A stretch of DNA of 64,000 nt from an uncultured Lachnospiraceae bacterium (lineage in GTDB: Bacteria > Bacillota > Clostridia > Lachnospirales > Lachnospiraceae), in contig CAMLYL010000005.1 of NCBI GenBank assembly GCA_946491665.1, forward strand, positions 1-64,000. The letters are read 5' to 3'. Made by a program: the position numbers and the translations under genes. Below are positions 26,580 to 35,154 of the stretch, piece after piece. The notes beneath the pieces were generated by a model. The model saw only the letters and a program-made list of their open reading frames with translations, had not been told where the DNA came from and searched no databases. How positions within the stretch are numbered: the first letter of the stretch is position 1; every line of letters starts with the position of its first letter.

Positions 26580-28356
26580 ATTTCGTTTCTGGCTCTGTTT
26601 TTTTTGTTTTCTTCACAGGCTTTTCCTTTTCAGCCGCTTTCACAGCCTTTCCAGCATCTGCTTTTTTCGCTTCCGCTTTCCCGGCGGCTTCCTCAGCAGC
26701 TTTTTTCTTCGCCGCTGCCGCAGCTTTCCGTTTCGCGGCCGCTGCAGCCTTCTTCTTCGCCGCCTCTTCCTCTTTCCGCTTTCGCTCCTCTTCTTCCCGT
26801 TCCAGCTGCTTTTCCAGACGCATCCGCATCAGAAGCTCCTCTTCCTTCCGCTGCTGCTCCAGCCTTTCCTGTTCCGCCCGGCGCTTCTCCTCCTCATCCA
26901 TCCGCTTCTCTTCATCGGCAATCAGCGCATCATAAATAGCGGCATATTTGGAAGAAGACTTCTTCCAGGAAAAGTCCATAGCCATTCCCCGGCGGATAAT
27001 ATCCAGCCATTCCTCCGGATACAGTTCATAAATCTTGTGTGCGTAACGGATCATGTAAAGCATCTCATGGGCGTTATAATTGTGGAAGGAAAAGCCGGTG
27101 CCCGTATGTTCAAACTCATTATAGGGCTCCACTGTGTCCTTCAGTCCTCCGGTCTCCCGCACCAGAGGAACTGTGCCGTAACGCAGACTGATCAGCTGAC
27201 TCAGACCGCAGGGTTCAAACAGGGACGGCATCAGAAAAGCGTCGCAGGAAGCATAGATCTTCTGAGCAGCCTCCTCTGAATAATAAATATTGGCCGACAC
27301 CCGTCCCGGATATTTTCCTTCATAATAGCGGAACATATTCTCATACCGCTCTTCTCCGGTACCGAGAACAATGATCTGGATACGCTCATCATAGAGAATC
27401 TCATCCAGAATGTAATCTACCAGATCAAAACCTTTCTGATCTGTGAGACGGGAAACCATACCGATCAGGAAAGCATCCTCCCGCTCCGTAAGCCCGAAAG
27501 ATTTCTGCAGATCTTTCTTATTTGCCTTTTTATATTCGGTAATGCTGCCGTCAAACTGCCGGGCAATTTTCGTATCCGACGCAGGATCCAGCATCTCATA
27601 ATCCAGTCCGTTTACGATTCCCGACAGTCGGAACGATCTGGTCCGCAGAAGACCGTCCAGCCCCTCTCCGCCTTCCGTGGTCTGTATCTCTTTGGCATAG
27701 GTCTCGCTGACCGTAGTAATATAATCCGAAAAAACGACTCCGCCCTTGAGCAGGTTCGCCTGTCCGTAACTTTCCAGCGTGTCCATAGTAAAATACTCAG
27801 CCGGAAGGCCGGTCACATCACGGATCGCGTCAATATACCAGCGTCCCTGGAATTTCAGATTATGAATGGTATAAACCGTGCGGATATGCCGGTAAAACTC
27901 ATCATTCCGAAACTGAGCCGCCAGAAAAACAGGAATCAGTCCTGTCTGCCAGTCATGACAGTGAATCACATCCGGCCGGAAATCAATGACAGGAAGAATC
28001 GTCAGCACCGCTTTGGAAAAATATCCGAACTTCTCAGCATCCTGATAGATCTGTCCATACGGCGCCGGACCGGCAAAATAGTATTCATTGTCAATAAAAT
28101 AAAAAGTAATGCCATTCTCCTCAAGCTTATAAACGCCTGCATACTGTACCCGCCAGTTCAGCTGCACCTGACATTCCGCCGCCAGTTCCAGCCTGTCCGC
28201 GAACTCTTCTTTCATGCACATATATTTGGGAATTACAACCCTGACATCATATTCGGACTTCGGAAAATACCCCGGCAAAGAACCAACCACATCCGCCAGT
28301 CCGCCCGTTTTAATAAAAGGAACCGCCTCTGACGAAGCAAATAAAATCTTCTTCAT
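26578..28356 (-). CDS. glgA: Glycogen synthase (ADP-glucose type) with long charged C-terminal tail
   Basis: GlgA extends alpha-1,4-glucan from ADP-glucose. The first ~480 of 592 residues are a normal GT5 enzyme: MKKILFASSEAVPFIKTGGLADVVGSLP with the KTGGL nucleotide-binding motif, then VIHCHDWQTGLIP, and the C-terminal SLFEPCGLSQLISLRYGTVPLVRETGGLKDTV. After the usual end (YAAIYDALI) comes a ~110-residue extension: a Glu/Arg/Lys helix predicted to be coiled coil, then Lys/Ala runs (AAKKKAAAAAKRKAAAAAKK). That tail is not part of the family. GGAGGGG lies before the ATG. The gene is a single unit with its own promoter and a shared terminator. Confidence 0.94.
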   Translation of the reverse strand: MKKILFASSEAVPFIKTGGLADVVGSLPGYFPKSEYDVRVVIPKYMCMKEEFADRLELAAECQVQLNWRVQYAGVYKLEENGITFYFIDNEYYFAGPAPYGQIYQDAEKFGYFSKAVLTILPVIDFRPDVIHCHDWQTGLIPVFLAAQFRNDEFYRHIRTVYTIHNLKFQGRWYIDAIRDVTGLPAEYFTMDTLESYGQANLLKGGVVFSDYITTVSETYAKEIQTTEGGEGLDGLLRTRSFRLSGIVNGLDYEMLDPASDTKIARQFDGSITEYKKANKKDLQKSFGLTEREDAFLIGMVSRLTDQKGFDLVDYILDEILYDERIQIIVLGTGEERYENMFRYYEGKYPGRVSANIYYSEEAAQKIYASCDAFLMPSLFEPCGLSQLISLRYGTVPLVRETGGLKDTVEPYNEFEHTGTGFSFHNYNAHEMLYMIRYAHKIYELYPEEWLDIIRRGMAMDFSWKKSSSKYAAIYDALIADEEKRMDEEEKRRAEQERLEQQRKEEELLMRMRLEKQLEREEEERKRKEEEAAKKKAAAAAKRKAAAAAKKKAAEEAAGKAEAKKADAGKAVKAAEKEKPVKKTKKTEPETK

Positions 28357-28406
28357 TTTACCCCTCCAAAAATACTCTCATCAAACAGAATCACTGATTA
28401 CATGAT

Positions 28407-28434
28407 ACTATATTTTGTCTGCAGAAACCAGCAA
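28407..28434 (-). promoter_or_regulatory. Predicted glgA promoter
   Basis: TTGCTG, 16 bases, TATAGT on the minus strand, about 50 bases before the glgA start codon. Confidence 0.5.
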
Positions 28435-28534
28435 TTTTTCAGTATTCGGGATATTTTTTCCAATTGCGGTCAAATTTGCTTCAACGTTTTCCCTGTTCTC
28501 ACGGATAACGGCATTTTCCGTTCTTTCGGCTCAC

Positions 28535-29329
28535 TTACTGTCTGTAATCCAGACGAATCTTGTCGGCAATCAGGGCGATAAACTCTGAGTTTGTCGGTTT
28601 TCCTTTCCCATTATGTATGGTGTACCCAAATAATTCATCAATGGTATCCATCTTTCCTCTGCTCCATGCCACTTCAATCGCATGCCGGATCGCCCGTTCC
28701 ACGCGGCTTGATGTGGTCTGATATTTTTTCGCGATTGTCGGATATAATATTTTTGTAATAGAATTCAGCATTTCAATATCATTCACAGACATGACAATTG
28801 CCTCCCTGAGATATTGATAGCCTTTTATGTGCGCCGGAACACCAATTTCATGAATGATGTTTGTCACATCGCTCTCCAGGCTGTGTTTCTTTGAATCCCG
28901 CTCAGCCTCCAGCATCTCATTCTTCCGGATTCCTCCGGGCTGCTTCATCACACTCCGTTTTGTCAGCTTTATTCTGGTCAGCAGAGCTTCCTGATCAAAA
29001 GGTTTCATAATATAATAGGAGGCTCCCAGCCGGAAAGCGTCTTCTGTAACATTCTCCTGACCGATTGCGCTGATTATAATAAAATTCGGATGTTTCTTCA
29101 CATTTTTGTCTCTGTTCATTCTGTCCATCACACCCAGCCCGTCCAGCTTCGGCATGACAATATCCAAAAGTACAATATCGGGTTCCTTTTCCCGGATAAT
29201 CTCACAGGCTTCCTCACCGTTTTTCGCCGTTCCCACAACATGGAGCTCGCTGTCTCTGGAAACAAGATCTGTCAGCATTCGAATCATATTTTCATTATCG
29301 TCGGCAATCGCTACTTTTATCAACTCCAT
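28535..29329 (-). CDS. spo0A: Sporulation master regulator Spo0A
   Basis: Spo0A is the response regulator that, once phosphorylated, starts sporulation. The 264-residue protein has a receiver domain ([11 protein letters not shown], phospho-acceptor Asp in [18 protein letters not shown], Lys in [12 protein letters not shown]) and the Spo0A-specific C-terminal domain ([23 protein letters not shown] and [21 protein letters not shown], the DNA-recognition helix). ATG 29329 is chosen because AAAGGAGTGTT lies before it and the length then matches the family; the ORF track adds 31 codons. The gene follows spoIVB in the usual order, but an arsR-like gene on the other strand lies between them. Confidence 0.96.
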   Translation of the reverse strand: MELIKVAIADDNENMIRMLTDLVSRDSELHVVGTAKNGEEACEIIREKEPDIVLLDIVMPKLDGLGVMDRMNRDKNVKKHPNFIIISAIGQENVTEDAFRLGASYYIMKPFDQEALLTRIKLTKRSVMKQPGGIRKNEMLEAERDSKKHSLESDVTNIIHEIGVPAHIKGYQYLREAIVMSVNDIEMLNSITKILYPTIAKKYQTTSSRVERAIRHAIEVAWSRGKMDTIDELFGYTIHNGKGKPTNSEFIALIADKIRLDYRQ

Positions 29330-29393
29330 AACACTCCTTTTTCTTCCAAATTTTGAGGACAAGCGTATTATAAAATGGAGCCCGGACGTTTTT

Positions 29394-29401
29394 TTGTCGA
29401 T
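29394..29401 (+). promoter_or_regulatory. Possible Spo0A box upstream of spo0A
   Basis: TTGTCGAT differs by one base from the 0A-box core TTGTCGAA and lies about 65 bases upstream of the spo0A start. Such short matches are frequent by chance. Confidence 0.25.
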
Positions 29402-29524
29402 ACAAGTCAACACGATTTCCAAATTTTGGAATAAACTTCATAAGATTGTTGCATCCGGAAATCTGACAGATGATGACCTGCTCTCCTCCATCCGGGCATT
29501 GTACCTGAAATAACATGATTCACC

Positions 29525-29553
29525 TTGCAAATCTCACGGCTTTCCGATAAAAT
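29525..29553 (+). promoter_or_regulatory. Predicted promoter of the ArsR-family gene
   Basis: TTGCAA, exactly 17 bases, TAAAAT on the plus strand, followed 25 bases later by the ATG. Confidence 0.65.
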
Positions 29554-29578
29554 AGAATTGTTTTTAAGGAGATGAACT

Positions 29579-29890
29579 ATGGCTGATACAAGAACAACGG
29601 ACGCATTTACAGACAAGGAAATCCTCTATCGTCTTGCTGATTTATTTAAAATATTCGGCGATCCCACCCGGATCCGCATTCTGCATATCCTCACAAATCA
29701 GGAGATGTGTGTACAGGATATCGCGGACACTCTGTCCATGACTCAGAGCGCCATTTCACATCAGCTTCGGATTCTCAAACAGTCTGCACTGGTAAAGTTC
29801 CGCAGAAATGGGAAAACCATTTATTACTCTCTTGCTGACGACCATGTGGCAACCATCATGGCTCAGGGTCTGGAACATGTATGCGAATAG
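29579..29890 (+). CDS. ArsR/SmtB-family transcriptional regulator
   Basis: A 103-residue winged-helix regulator: FGDPTRIRILHILTNQEMCVQDIADTLSMTQSAISHQLRILKQSALVKFRRNGKTIYYSL is the typical ArsR core with the recognition helix QSAISHQLRIL. Cys is found in EMCVQDI, the place of the ELCVCD metal motif, but the second Cys is Gln-Asp, so metal sensing of the ArsR type is not certain; the C-terminal DDHVATIMAQGLEHV contains His and Asp that could form an alpha-5 type zinc site. A good AAGGAGATG site precedes the start. No transporter follows it; its target may be elsewhere. Confidence 0.88.
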   Translation: MADTRTTDAFTDKEILYRLADLFKIFGDPTRIRILHILTNQEMCVQDIADTLSMTQSAISHQLRILKQSALVKFRRNGKTIYYSLADDHVATIMAQGLEHVCE

Positions 29891-29902
29891 CTCTGCTCAT
29901 GC

Positions 29903-29925
29903 GCTGCCGTTCTCTGAACGGCAGC
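29903..29925. terminator. Stem-loop between the arsR-like gene and spoIVB
   Basis: GCTGCCGTT, 5-base loop, AACGGCAGC. It lies between two convergent genes and is followed by a T-rich stretch on the plus strand (ACATTTATT), so it may end the arsR-like transcript. Confidence 0.6.
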
Positions 29926-29929
29926 ACAT

Positions 29930-31180
29930 TTATTCCAGCATATCTTCTATAAAAATTCCGTATCCTTCCAGGGGATCTGAAACAAACACATGCGTAACCG
30001 CGCCTATAATCTTTCCATTCTGGAGAATAGGCGCGCCGGAAAGTCCCTGAATAATTCCTCCCGTTTTATCAATGAGGTCCTGATCTGTCACCCGGAAACG
30101 GATACTTTTGTTTGTCTCGGAGGGATTCAGATCCACATTATCAATCTCAATATCATAATATTGAAATACTCCGTCAAGCTCCACCAGAATCTGCGCATTA
30201 CCGCTCTGTATTTCCTGCTTATAACCTACCGGCACAGGCTCGGCGTTTCCCAGTTCATCCGGCAGAGAATCCAGTGATCCATAAATGCCTTCTGAATTAT
30301 TTTCTTCAATCACACCGATTTCGTTCTGTGAATAATACTGAATCTGTCCCACCAGTTCTCCCGGATTGCCTTTTTCCCCTTTAATGATGTTCACTATGTC
30401 CACCAGATAGGCCTTTCCCTCCGACATTTCCACCTGGCTCTCTGTATCCGTATCACTGATGCTGTGCCCAAGCGCTCCGAAATTTCCTTCTCCGTCCACA
30501 TATGTCATGGTTCCGATCCCTGCCATATCATCCCGCACCCATGCTCCGATCCGGTATTCTCCCGCACCGCAGCTTACAGGAGTGATTTCACACTGAATCT
30601 GCTCGCCATCCCGTCTTACTGTCAGATTGACACTTTCTCCCTCGGAAGCATTTACTGCCGCAACAAGTTCTTCTTTTTCCGATATTTCTGTTCCATTGAC
30701 TGCCAAAATATAATCACCGGATTTCAGGATATGTTTTGCCGGACTCTGCTGACTGCCGTTTTCTGCCTCCACATCTCCCACATCTACTACGAGAATCCCG
30801 TTTGTATGAACATAGATTCCAATGGGTACCCCACAGGGAATCACCTCCGTATGATCTACAATGTGAACCGTCACGTCCTTAACCGGAATAATTCCCAGCA
30901 GGCGGACTTCCATTTCATAAGTACCGCACTCCTCCGTATTTAACATCCCAAAAGACTCCACTGCGCCGTCTTCCGATTTCACAGTCTTTGTGACAGGCAG
31001 AAAACCGCCAATTGACACTGCTTCTCCCCGCTGTACAGAAAGCGTATCCGGAATGTAATCAAGAACAGAAACTCCGGCAAAGCCAATCAGGATCATCAGA
31101 TACATTCCGAAAAATTTTCCCCTGTACTTTTTATAGTATTGAAATATCCGTATTTTTCCTGTTATTTCTCCCTTGTGCAC
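29930..31180 (-). CDS. spoIVB: SpoIVB peptidase (sporulation signalling serine protease)
   Basis: SpoIVB is an S55 serine protease made in the forespore that triggers pro-sigma-K processing in the mother cell. The protein has an N-terminal membrane anchor (GMYLMILIGFAGVSVL), a PDZ domain (HILKSGDYILAVNGTEISEKEELVAAVNASEGE) and a C-terminal peptidase domain with the His box NFGALGHSISD and the catalytic Ser in GIIQGLSGAPILQNGKIIGAVTHV. The ORF-track start at 31237 lies within the recN terminator stem. I prefer GTG 31180 (416 residues), with ATG 31192 as the alternative; the ribosome binding site AAAGGATGG fits the GTG better. Confidence 0.9.
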   Translation of the reverse strand: MHKGEITGKIRIFQYYKKYRGKFFGMYLMILIGFAGVSVLDYIPDTLSVQRGEAVSIGGFLPVTKTVKSEDGAVESFGMLNTEECGTYEMEVRLLGIIPVKDVTVHIVDHTEVIPCGVPIGIYVHTNGILVVDVGDVEAENGSQQSPAKHILKSGDYILAVNGTEISEKEELVAAVNASEGESVNLTVRRDGEQIQCEITPVSCGAGEYRIGAWVRDDMAGIGTMTYVDGEGNFGALGHSISDTDTESQVEMSEGKAYLVDIVNIIKGEKGNPGELVGQIQYYSQNEIGVIEENNSEGIYGSLDSLPDELGNAEPVPVGYKQEIQSGNAQILVELDGVFQYYDIEIDNVDLNPSETNKSIRFRVTDQDLIDKTGGIIQGLSGAPILQNGKIIGAVTHVFVSDPLEGYGIFIEDMLE

Positions 31181-31205
31181 TGCCGCTTCCATCCTTTCGC
31201 TGTTT

Positions 31206-31241
31206 CCAATAAAATAAAAGGATGCTCTCTCAAGCACCCTT
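31206..31241 (-). terminator. Terminator after recN
   Basis: On the minus strand AAGGGTGCTT and AGCATCCTT pair around a 6-base loop with one mismatch, and are followed by TTTATTTTATT. It ends the recN transcript, so spoIVB needs its own (sporulation) promoter or read-through. Confidence 0.8.
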
Positions 31242-31265
31242 CATTATTATATTTCATTTTCTGTT

Positions 31266-32954
31266 TTACACACTGTATGTTCTTACCGTGTCTGCCATTT
31301 CTTTCATTTCTCTGGCATTCTGCAGAACTGTATCCGTAATCTTCACGCCGCCCAGCATGCGCGCCAGTTCTGCAATACTTTCCTCCCGGTTCAGCATCCG
31401 GATTTGTGAGATTGTAGAAACATCACTGGAAGTTTTTTCAATTAAAAAATGAACATCCGCCATGGCGGCAATCTGAGGCAGATGAGTAATGCAGATTACC
31501 TGATGACTGCTTCCTGTCAGTTTGATCTTTTCCGCAACCATCTGAGCCGTCCGCCCGCTGATACCACTGTCAATCTCATCAAATATCAGCGTCTCAATTT
31601 CATCATTCTGAGCCAGCACCGTTTTCAGAGCCAGCATAATCCGGGAAAGCTCACCTCCGGAAGCTACAGAATCCAGCGGCTTTAACGGTTCTCCCGGATT
31701 GGTTGAAATCAGGAATCTTGCCTCATCCCAGCCATTCGCAGTATAATGATCCAGCTTCTGAAACTCCATCTCAAACTGCACATCCAGAAAATTCAGGGAA
31801 AGCAGCGCTTTCTTTACTTCTTCCGTCAGCTCCTTCGCTTTCGCTCTGCGAATTTCAGAAACCTCCGCGGAAATCTCCCTTAAAGCAGTTTCCGCTTTCT
31901 GTAGTTTTAACTCCAGATTCTTTTTATATTCCCCGTAATTCAAAAGCTTTTCTGCCGCAGCCTCTTTTTCCTTCTTCTGCTCCAGAATGATCTCTATCGT
32001 TCTTCCATATTTTGACTTTAAATTATTAATCAGATCCAGTCTCTCTTCAATCTGAGCAAACCTTTCTTCTGAAAATTCAAAATCATCCATATACCCTGAC
32101 AGCTCCCGGTTAAAATCGCTCAGCAGACTGTCAATCTCCTGAAGCTGATCCGTCAGCCCGCCAAGCGGTTCATCATACGCAGCCACAGAAAGAAGCGCAT
32201 GCACTGCAGAGCCCACACTGTCTGCGGCGCTGTTCATTCCGTCGGAACAGAGTTCCCTGCACTCGGCAGCCGCCTCCATAATTTTCCTGCCGTGCGACAG
32301 ACGCTTATAATCCGCCTCCAGCTCTTCATCCTCTCCGATCTTCAGATCCGCAGCCTCGATCTCATTCACTTCATACTGCAGAAAGGACAGTTCTCTGGCC
32401 TGCTGCTCCTCATCCATGGAAGCCTCCTCCAGCTCTTTTTTACAGGCGGTGTATACACGAAAATCCGAAGCCATCTGAGCAAGTTTTTCCTCCAGCTCTT
32501 TTCTGGCAAAACTATCCAGATATTTCATGTGATTCTTTTTTGTCAGCAGAGACTCATGCTCATGCTGTCCGTGAATGTCAATCAGCAAAGAGGCCACCTT
32601 CCGCATCTGGGCCGCCGACACGGTCTCCGAATTGATGCGGCAGACGCTTCTTCCGGAAGCCATTACCTTACGGCTCATGATAATCTCGCCGTCTTCCGGA
32701 AATACATCCAGCTCAGCCAGGGCCTCCGTCTGACGGGGCTGATCCACAGAAAAAATCAGTTCCACCAGAGCAGACTCCGCATCCTCCCGCAGCATACTCT
32801 TTGATACCTTTGCCCCCAGCGCCAGGTTAATAGAACCAATAATGATTGACTTTCCGGCTCCCGTCTCACCGGACAAAATGTTCAGTCCCGGTCCGAAATT
32901 CACTTCGGTTTCCTTTATCAGAGCCAGATTCTTCACATGTAAATTCAGTAACAT
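31266..32954 (-). CDS. recN: DNA repair protein RecN
   Basis: An SMC-like ATPase in recombinational repair of double-strand breaks. The 562-residue protein opens with MLLNLHVKNLALIKETEVNF, has Walker A SGETGAGKSIIIGSI near residue 32, two coiled-coil arms (about residues 150-350), the signature SGGELSRIMLALK and Walker B TLIFDEIDSGISG, ending with ITHLPQIAAMAD. It follows argR by 12 bases and precedes spoIVB, the classic Bacillota order. Confidence 0.96.
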   Translation of the reverse strand: MLLNLHVKNLALIKETEVNFGPGLNILSGETGAGKSIIIGSINLALGAKVSKSMLREDAESALVELIFSVDQPRQTEALAELDVFPEDGEIIMSRKVMASGRSVCRINSETVSAAQMRKVASLLIDIHGQHEHESLLTKKNHMKYLDSFARKELEEKLAQMASDFRVYTACKKELEEASMDEEQQARELSFLQYEVNEIEAADLKIGEDEELEADYKRLSHGRKIMEAAAECRELCSDGMNSAADSVGSAVHALLSVAAYDEPLGGLTDQLQEIDSLLSDFNRELSGYMDDFEFSEERFAQIEERLDLINNLKSKYGRTIEIILEQKKEKEAAAEKLLNYGEYKKNLELKLQKAETALREISAEVSEIRRAKAKELTEEVKKALLSLNFLDVQFEMEFQKLDHYTANGWDEARFLISTNPGEPLKPLDSVASGGELSRIMLALKTVLAQNDEIETLIFDEIDSGISGRTAQMVAEKIKLTGSSHQVICITHLPQIAAMADVHFLIEKTSSDVSTISQIRMLNREESIAELARMLGGVKITDTVLQNAREMKEMADTVRTYSV

Positions 32955-32966
32955 TCTGCTTCCCTT

Positions 32967-33443
32967 CTACTCTCTCTCATCCGCGGACTCTTCAATGCGA
33001 AGCAGCTTTTTCAGCTGCCTCATGAGATCTACTGTCTCATCCACAGTGCGCACGGCGCACATAATGGTGTCATCTCCCGCAATACTTCCCACAATTTCAT
33101 GATGATTCATGGAATCCAGGGAAGCAGCCACTGCCATGGCCATGCCTGATACGGTCCTGATAACAAGAATGTTCTGCGCCATATCAATGGAAACCACACC
33201 TTCCTGAAATACCCGGATATACTTTGCATCCATAGCGTCCTGCACATCAGCCAGAAGAACATATTTCTGACGCCCTCCGCTCAGAGCCACTTTGCTCAGC
33301 TTCAATTCCCGGATGTCACGGGAAACGGTTGCCTGGGTCACATGATATCCTGCCTTATTCAGAAGATCGCACATCTCTTCCTGGGTGCCGACCTCTTCTC
33401 TGTGTATGATTTCCAGAATCTTCGCATGTCTTTTTTCTTTCAT
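32967..33443 (-). CDS. argR: Arginine repressor ArgR/AhrC
   Basis: ArgR is the arginine-dependent regulator of arginine biosynthesis and catabolism. The 158-residue protein has an N-terminal winged helix (MKEKRHAKILEIIHREEVGTQEEMCDLL, then VTQATVSRDIRELKLSKV) and a C-terminal hexamerisation/arginine-binding domain with GSIAGDDTIMCAVR, the GDDT motif that binds arginine. Its place between nadK and recN is the standard gene order and not linked to arg genes. Confidence 0.95.
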   Translation of the reverse strand: MKEKRHAKILEIIHREEVGTQEEMCDLLNKAGYHVTQATVSRDIRELKLSKVALSGGRQKYVLLADVQDAMDAKYIRVFQEGVVSIDMAQNILVIRTVSGMAMAVAASLDSMNHHEIVGSIAGDDTIMCAVRTVDETVDLMRQLKKLLRIEESADERE

Positions 33444-33484
33444 TTGGACAAATCCCCCCGACTCATAAAAATATCACTGTCTGC

Positions 33485-34348
33485 TCAGCGATACTCCTGC
33501 ATTTTTTTTCTGAGAATCTGCAGAAAACTCAGCTGGTTCAGCTTCATCACTTTCGCGCTGACATCCGCCTTCCTCACCAGCAAACGGTCGCCGATTCTCA
33601 TATGAACAAAACGGTCGCCGTCGAAACTGACTTCCGCCTCCTCATCCTGCTCCGGCCGGCGCTTCGCCAGCATCACTTCAATCTGCTCATCCGCGCCCAC
33701 CACAATACTCCGGCTGGAAAAAGACTGAGGATTGACTGGAGTAATCAGAAGAAGCTTTATCTTCGGATCCACAATGGGTCCTCCGGCCGACATACTGTAG
33801 CCGGTAGAACCGGTAGGAGTGGAAATAATCACGCCGTCAGCGCTGTATGTTGTCAGATACTCGCCGCCCACACGGATTACCAGATTTATAATCTGCGCGC
33901 TGCCTGCACGGTGAATCACAATATCATTCATTGCCGCTGTGGGCTCAGACTTTTCCTGACCGCTGACACTGTACCCCTCCAGCATCATCCGGTCCTCCAC
34001 CTCAAACTGATCCTCAAACATCTTATCGATAGCGGGGAATACAGAAATCTTATCCAGCTCGCACAAATATCCCAGCGTTCCCAGATTCACTCCGATCAGC
34101 GGAACGCCAATCTTTGCCATATCTCTGGCAGCCCGCACCAGCGTGCCGTCTCCCCCCAGCACAATCACGCAGTCCGCGTCCACATCCCGTCTGGTCAATG
34201 ACGCCAGTACCCGGTCGCTCCAGTCAATCTTACTGCTCAGATAAAAACTGCTGTGCCCGCCTTTCGCCTCAATATAATCCTGAATGGAATGGGTTACAGA
34301 CAGATTCGGATCTCTCTGCTCATTGGTAATAATATAAAACTTCTTCAT
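33485..34348 (-). CDS. nadK: NAD kinase
   Basis: NAD kinase makes NADP from NAD with ATP or polyphosphate. The 287-residue protein has the GGDGT motif in CVIVLGGDGTLVRAARD near residue 65, the NE/D site in AAMNDIVIHRAG and the glycine-rich ADGVIISTPTGSTGYSMSAGGPI. Its start codon overlaps the tlyA stop by four bases, showing translational coupling in the isoprenoid/repair operon. Confidence 0.95.
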   Translation of the reverse strand: MKKFYIITNEQRDPNLSVTHSIQDYIEAKGGHSSFYLSSKIDWSDRVLASLTRRDVDADCVIVLGGDGTLVRAARDMAKIGVPLIGVNLGTLGYLCELDKISVFPAIDKMFEDQFEVEDRMMLEGYSVSGQEKSEPTAAMNDIVIHRAGSAQIINLVIRVGGEYLTTYSADGVIISTPTGSTGYSMSAGGPIVDPKIKLLLITPVNPQSFSSRSIVVGADEQIEVMLAKRRPEQDEEAEVSFDGDRFVHMRIGDRLLVRKADVSAKVMKLNQLSFLQILRKKMQEYR

Positions 34349-35154
34349 TTTTCTCTGTCCAGCTCTCCGTGAGCCGCCTCAACAACGCCTGATGCATCAA
34401 TATCTTCCCGGATATCCCCGCGTTCATTCTTTCTGATATGAATCAGATATTCAATGTTTCCTTCCGGTCCTTTGATCGGGGAATATTCTAAATGGAGAAC
34501 AGAAAAGCCGTTTTCCGCCGCAAAGGAAATGATCCTCTCCACCACCTCCAGATGCACCTTCGGATCACGTACAACACCCTTTTTACCGACCTTTTCCTTT
34601 CCGGCCTCAAACTGGGGCTTGATCAGACAGACCATCTCGGCTCCGTCCTTCAGAAGCTCCTTCGCCGGTCCCAGAACTTTCGTCAGAGAAATAAAGGACA
34701 CATCTACGGAAGCGAAATCCAGGAGATCTCCGATATCTCCCGGCGTCACATAGCGGATATTGGTCTTTTCCATACAGACCACCCGCTCATCCTGACGGAG
34801 CTTCCAGGCAAACTGTCCATATCCCACATCTACCGCATAAACCTTCGCGGCGCCATTCTGCAGCATACAGTCGGTAAAGCCCCCGGTGGAAGCGCCGATA
34901 TCCATGCAGACCTTTCCGCTCAGATCCAGCCCGAACTGTTCCACAGCCTTCTCCAGCTTCAGCCCGCCCCGGCTGACATATTTTAATGTATTTCCATGAA
35001 CCTCTATAGCAACCGAATCCTCAAAGGCAGCTCCCGCCTTATCCTCCCGCTGATTATCAACAAACACATTTCCGGCCATAATCATGGCTTTCGCTTTCTC
35101 CCTGGAAGGAGCCAGATTCCGATTTACCAGAAGCACATCCAGTCGTTCTTTCAT
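34345..35154 (-). CDS. TlyA-family rRNA methyltransferase
   Basis: TlyA-type proteins carry an N-terminal S4 RNA-binding domain (MKERLDVLLVNRNLAPSREKAKAMIMAGNVFVD) and a FtsJ-like SAM methyltransferase domain (VCMDIGASTGGFTDCML near residue 88, DVSFISLTKVL, then LIKPQFEAGKEKVGKKGVVRD). In mycobacteria TlyA 2'-O-methylates 16S and 23S rRNA; the same is inferred here. The 269-residue gene overlaps dxs and nadK by four bases each. The C-terminus has about 20 extra polar residues. Confidence 0.93.
   Translation of the reverse strand: MKERLDVLLVNRNLAPSREKAKAMIMAGNVFVDNQREDKAGAAFEDSVAIEVHGNTLKYVSRGGLKLEKAVEQFGLDLSGKVCMDIGASTGGFTDCMLQNGAAKVYAVDVGYGQFAWKLRQDERVVCMEKTNIRYVTPGDIGDLLDFASVDVSFISLTKVLGPAKELLKDGAEMVCLIKPQFEAGKEKVGKKGVVRDPKVHLEVVERIISFAAENGFSVLHLEYSPIKGPEGNIEYLIHIRKNERGDIREDIDASGVVEAAHGELDREK

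Noticed and set aside
26551-27279. Plus-strand ORF of 242 residues with Phe/Arg/Ser-rich start
   Set aside because: It is antisense to the Lys/Ala/Glu-rich tail of glgA; the odd composition comes from that tail.
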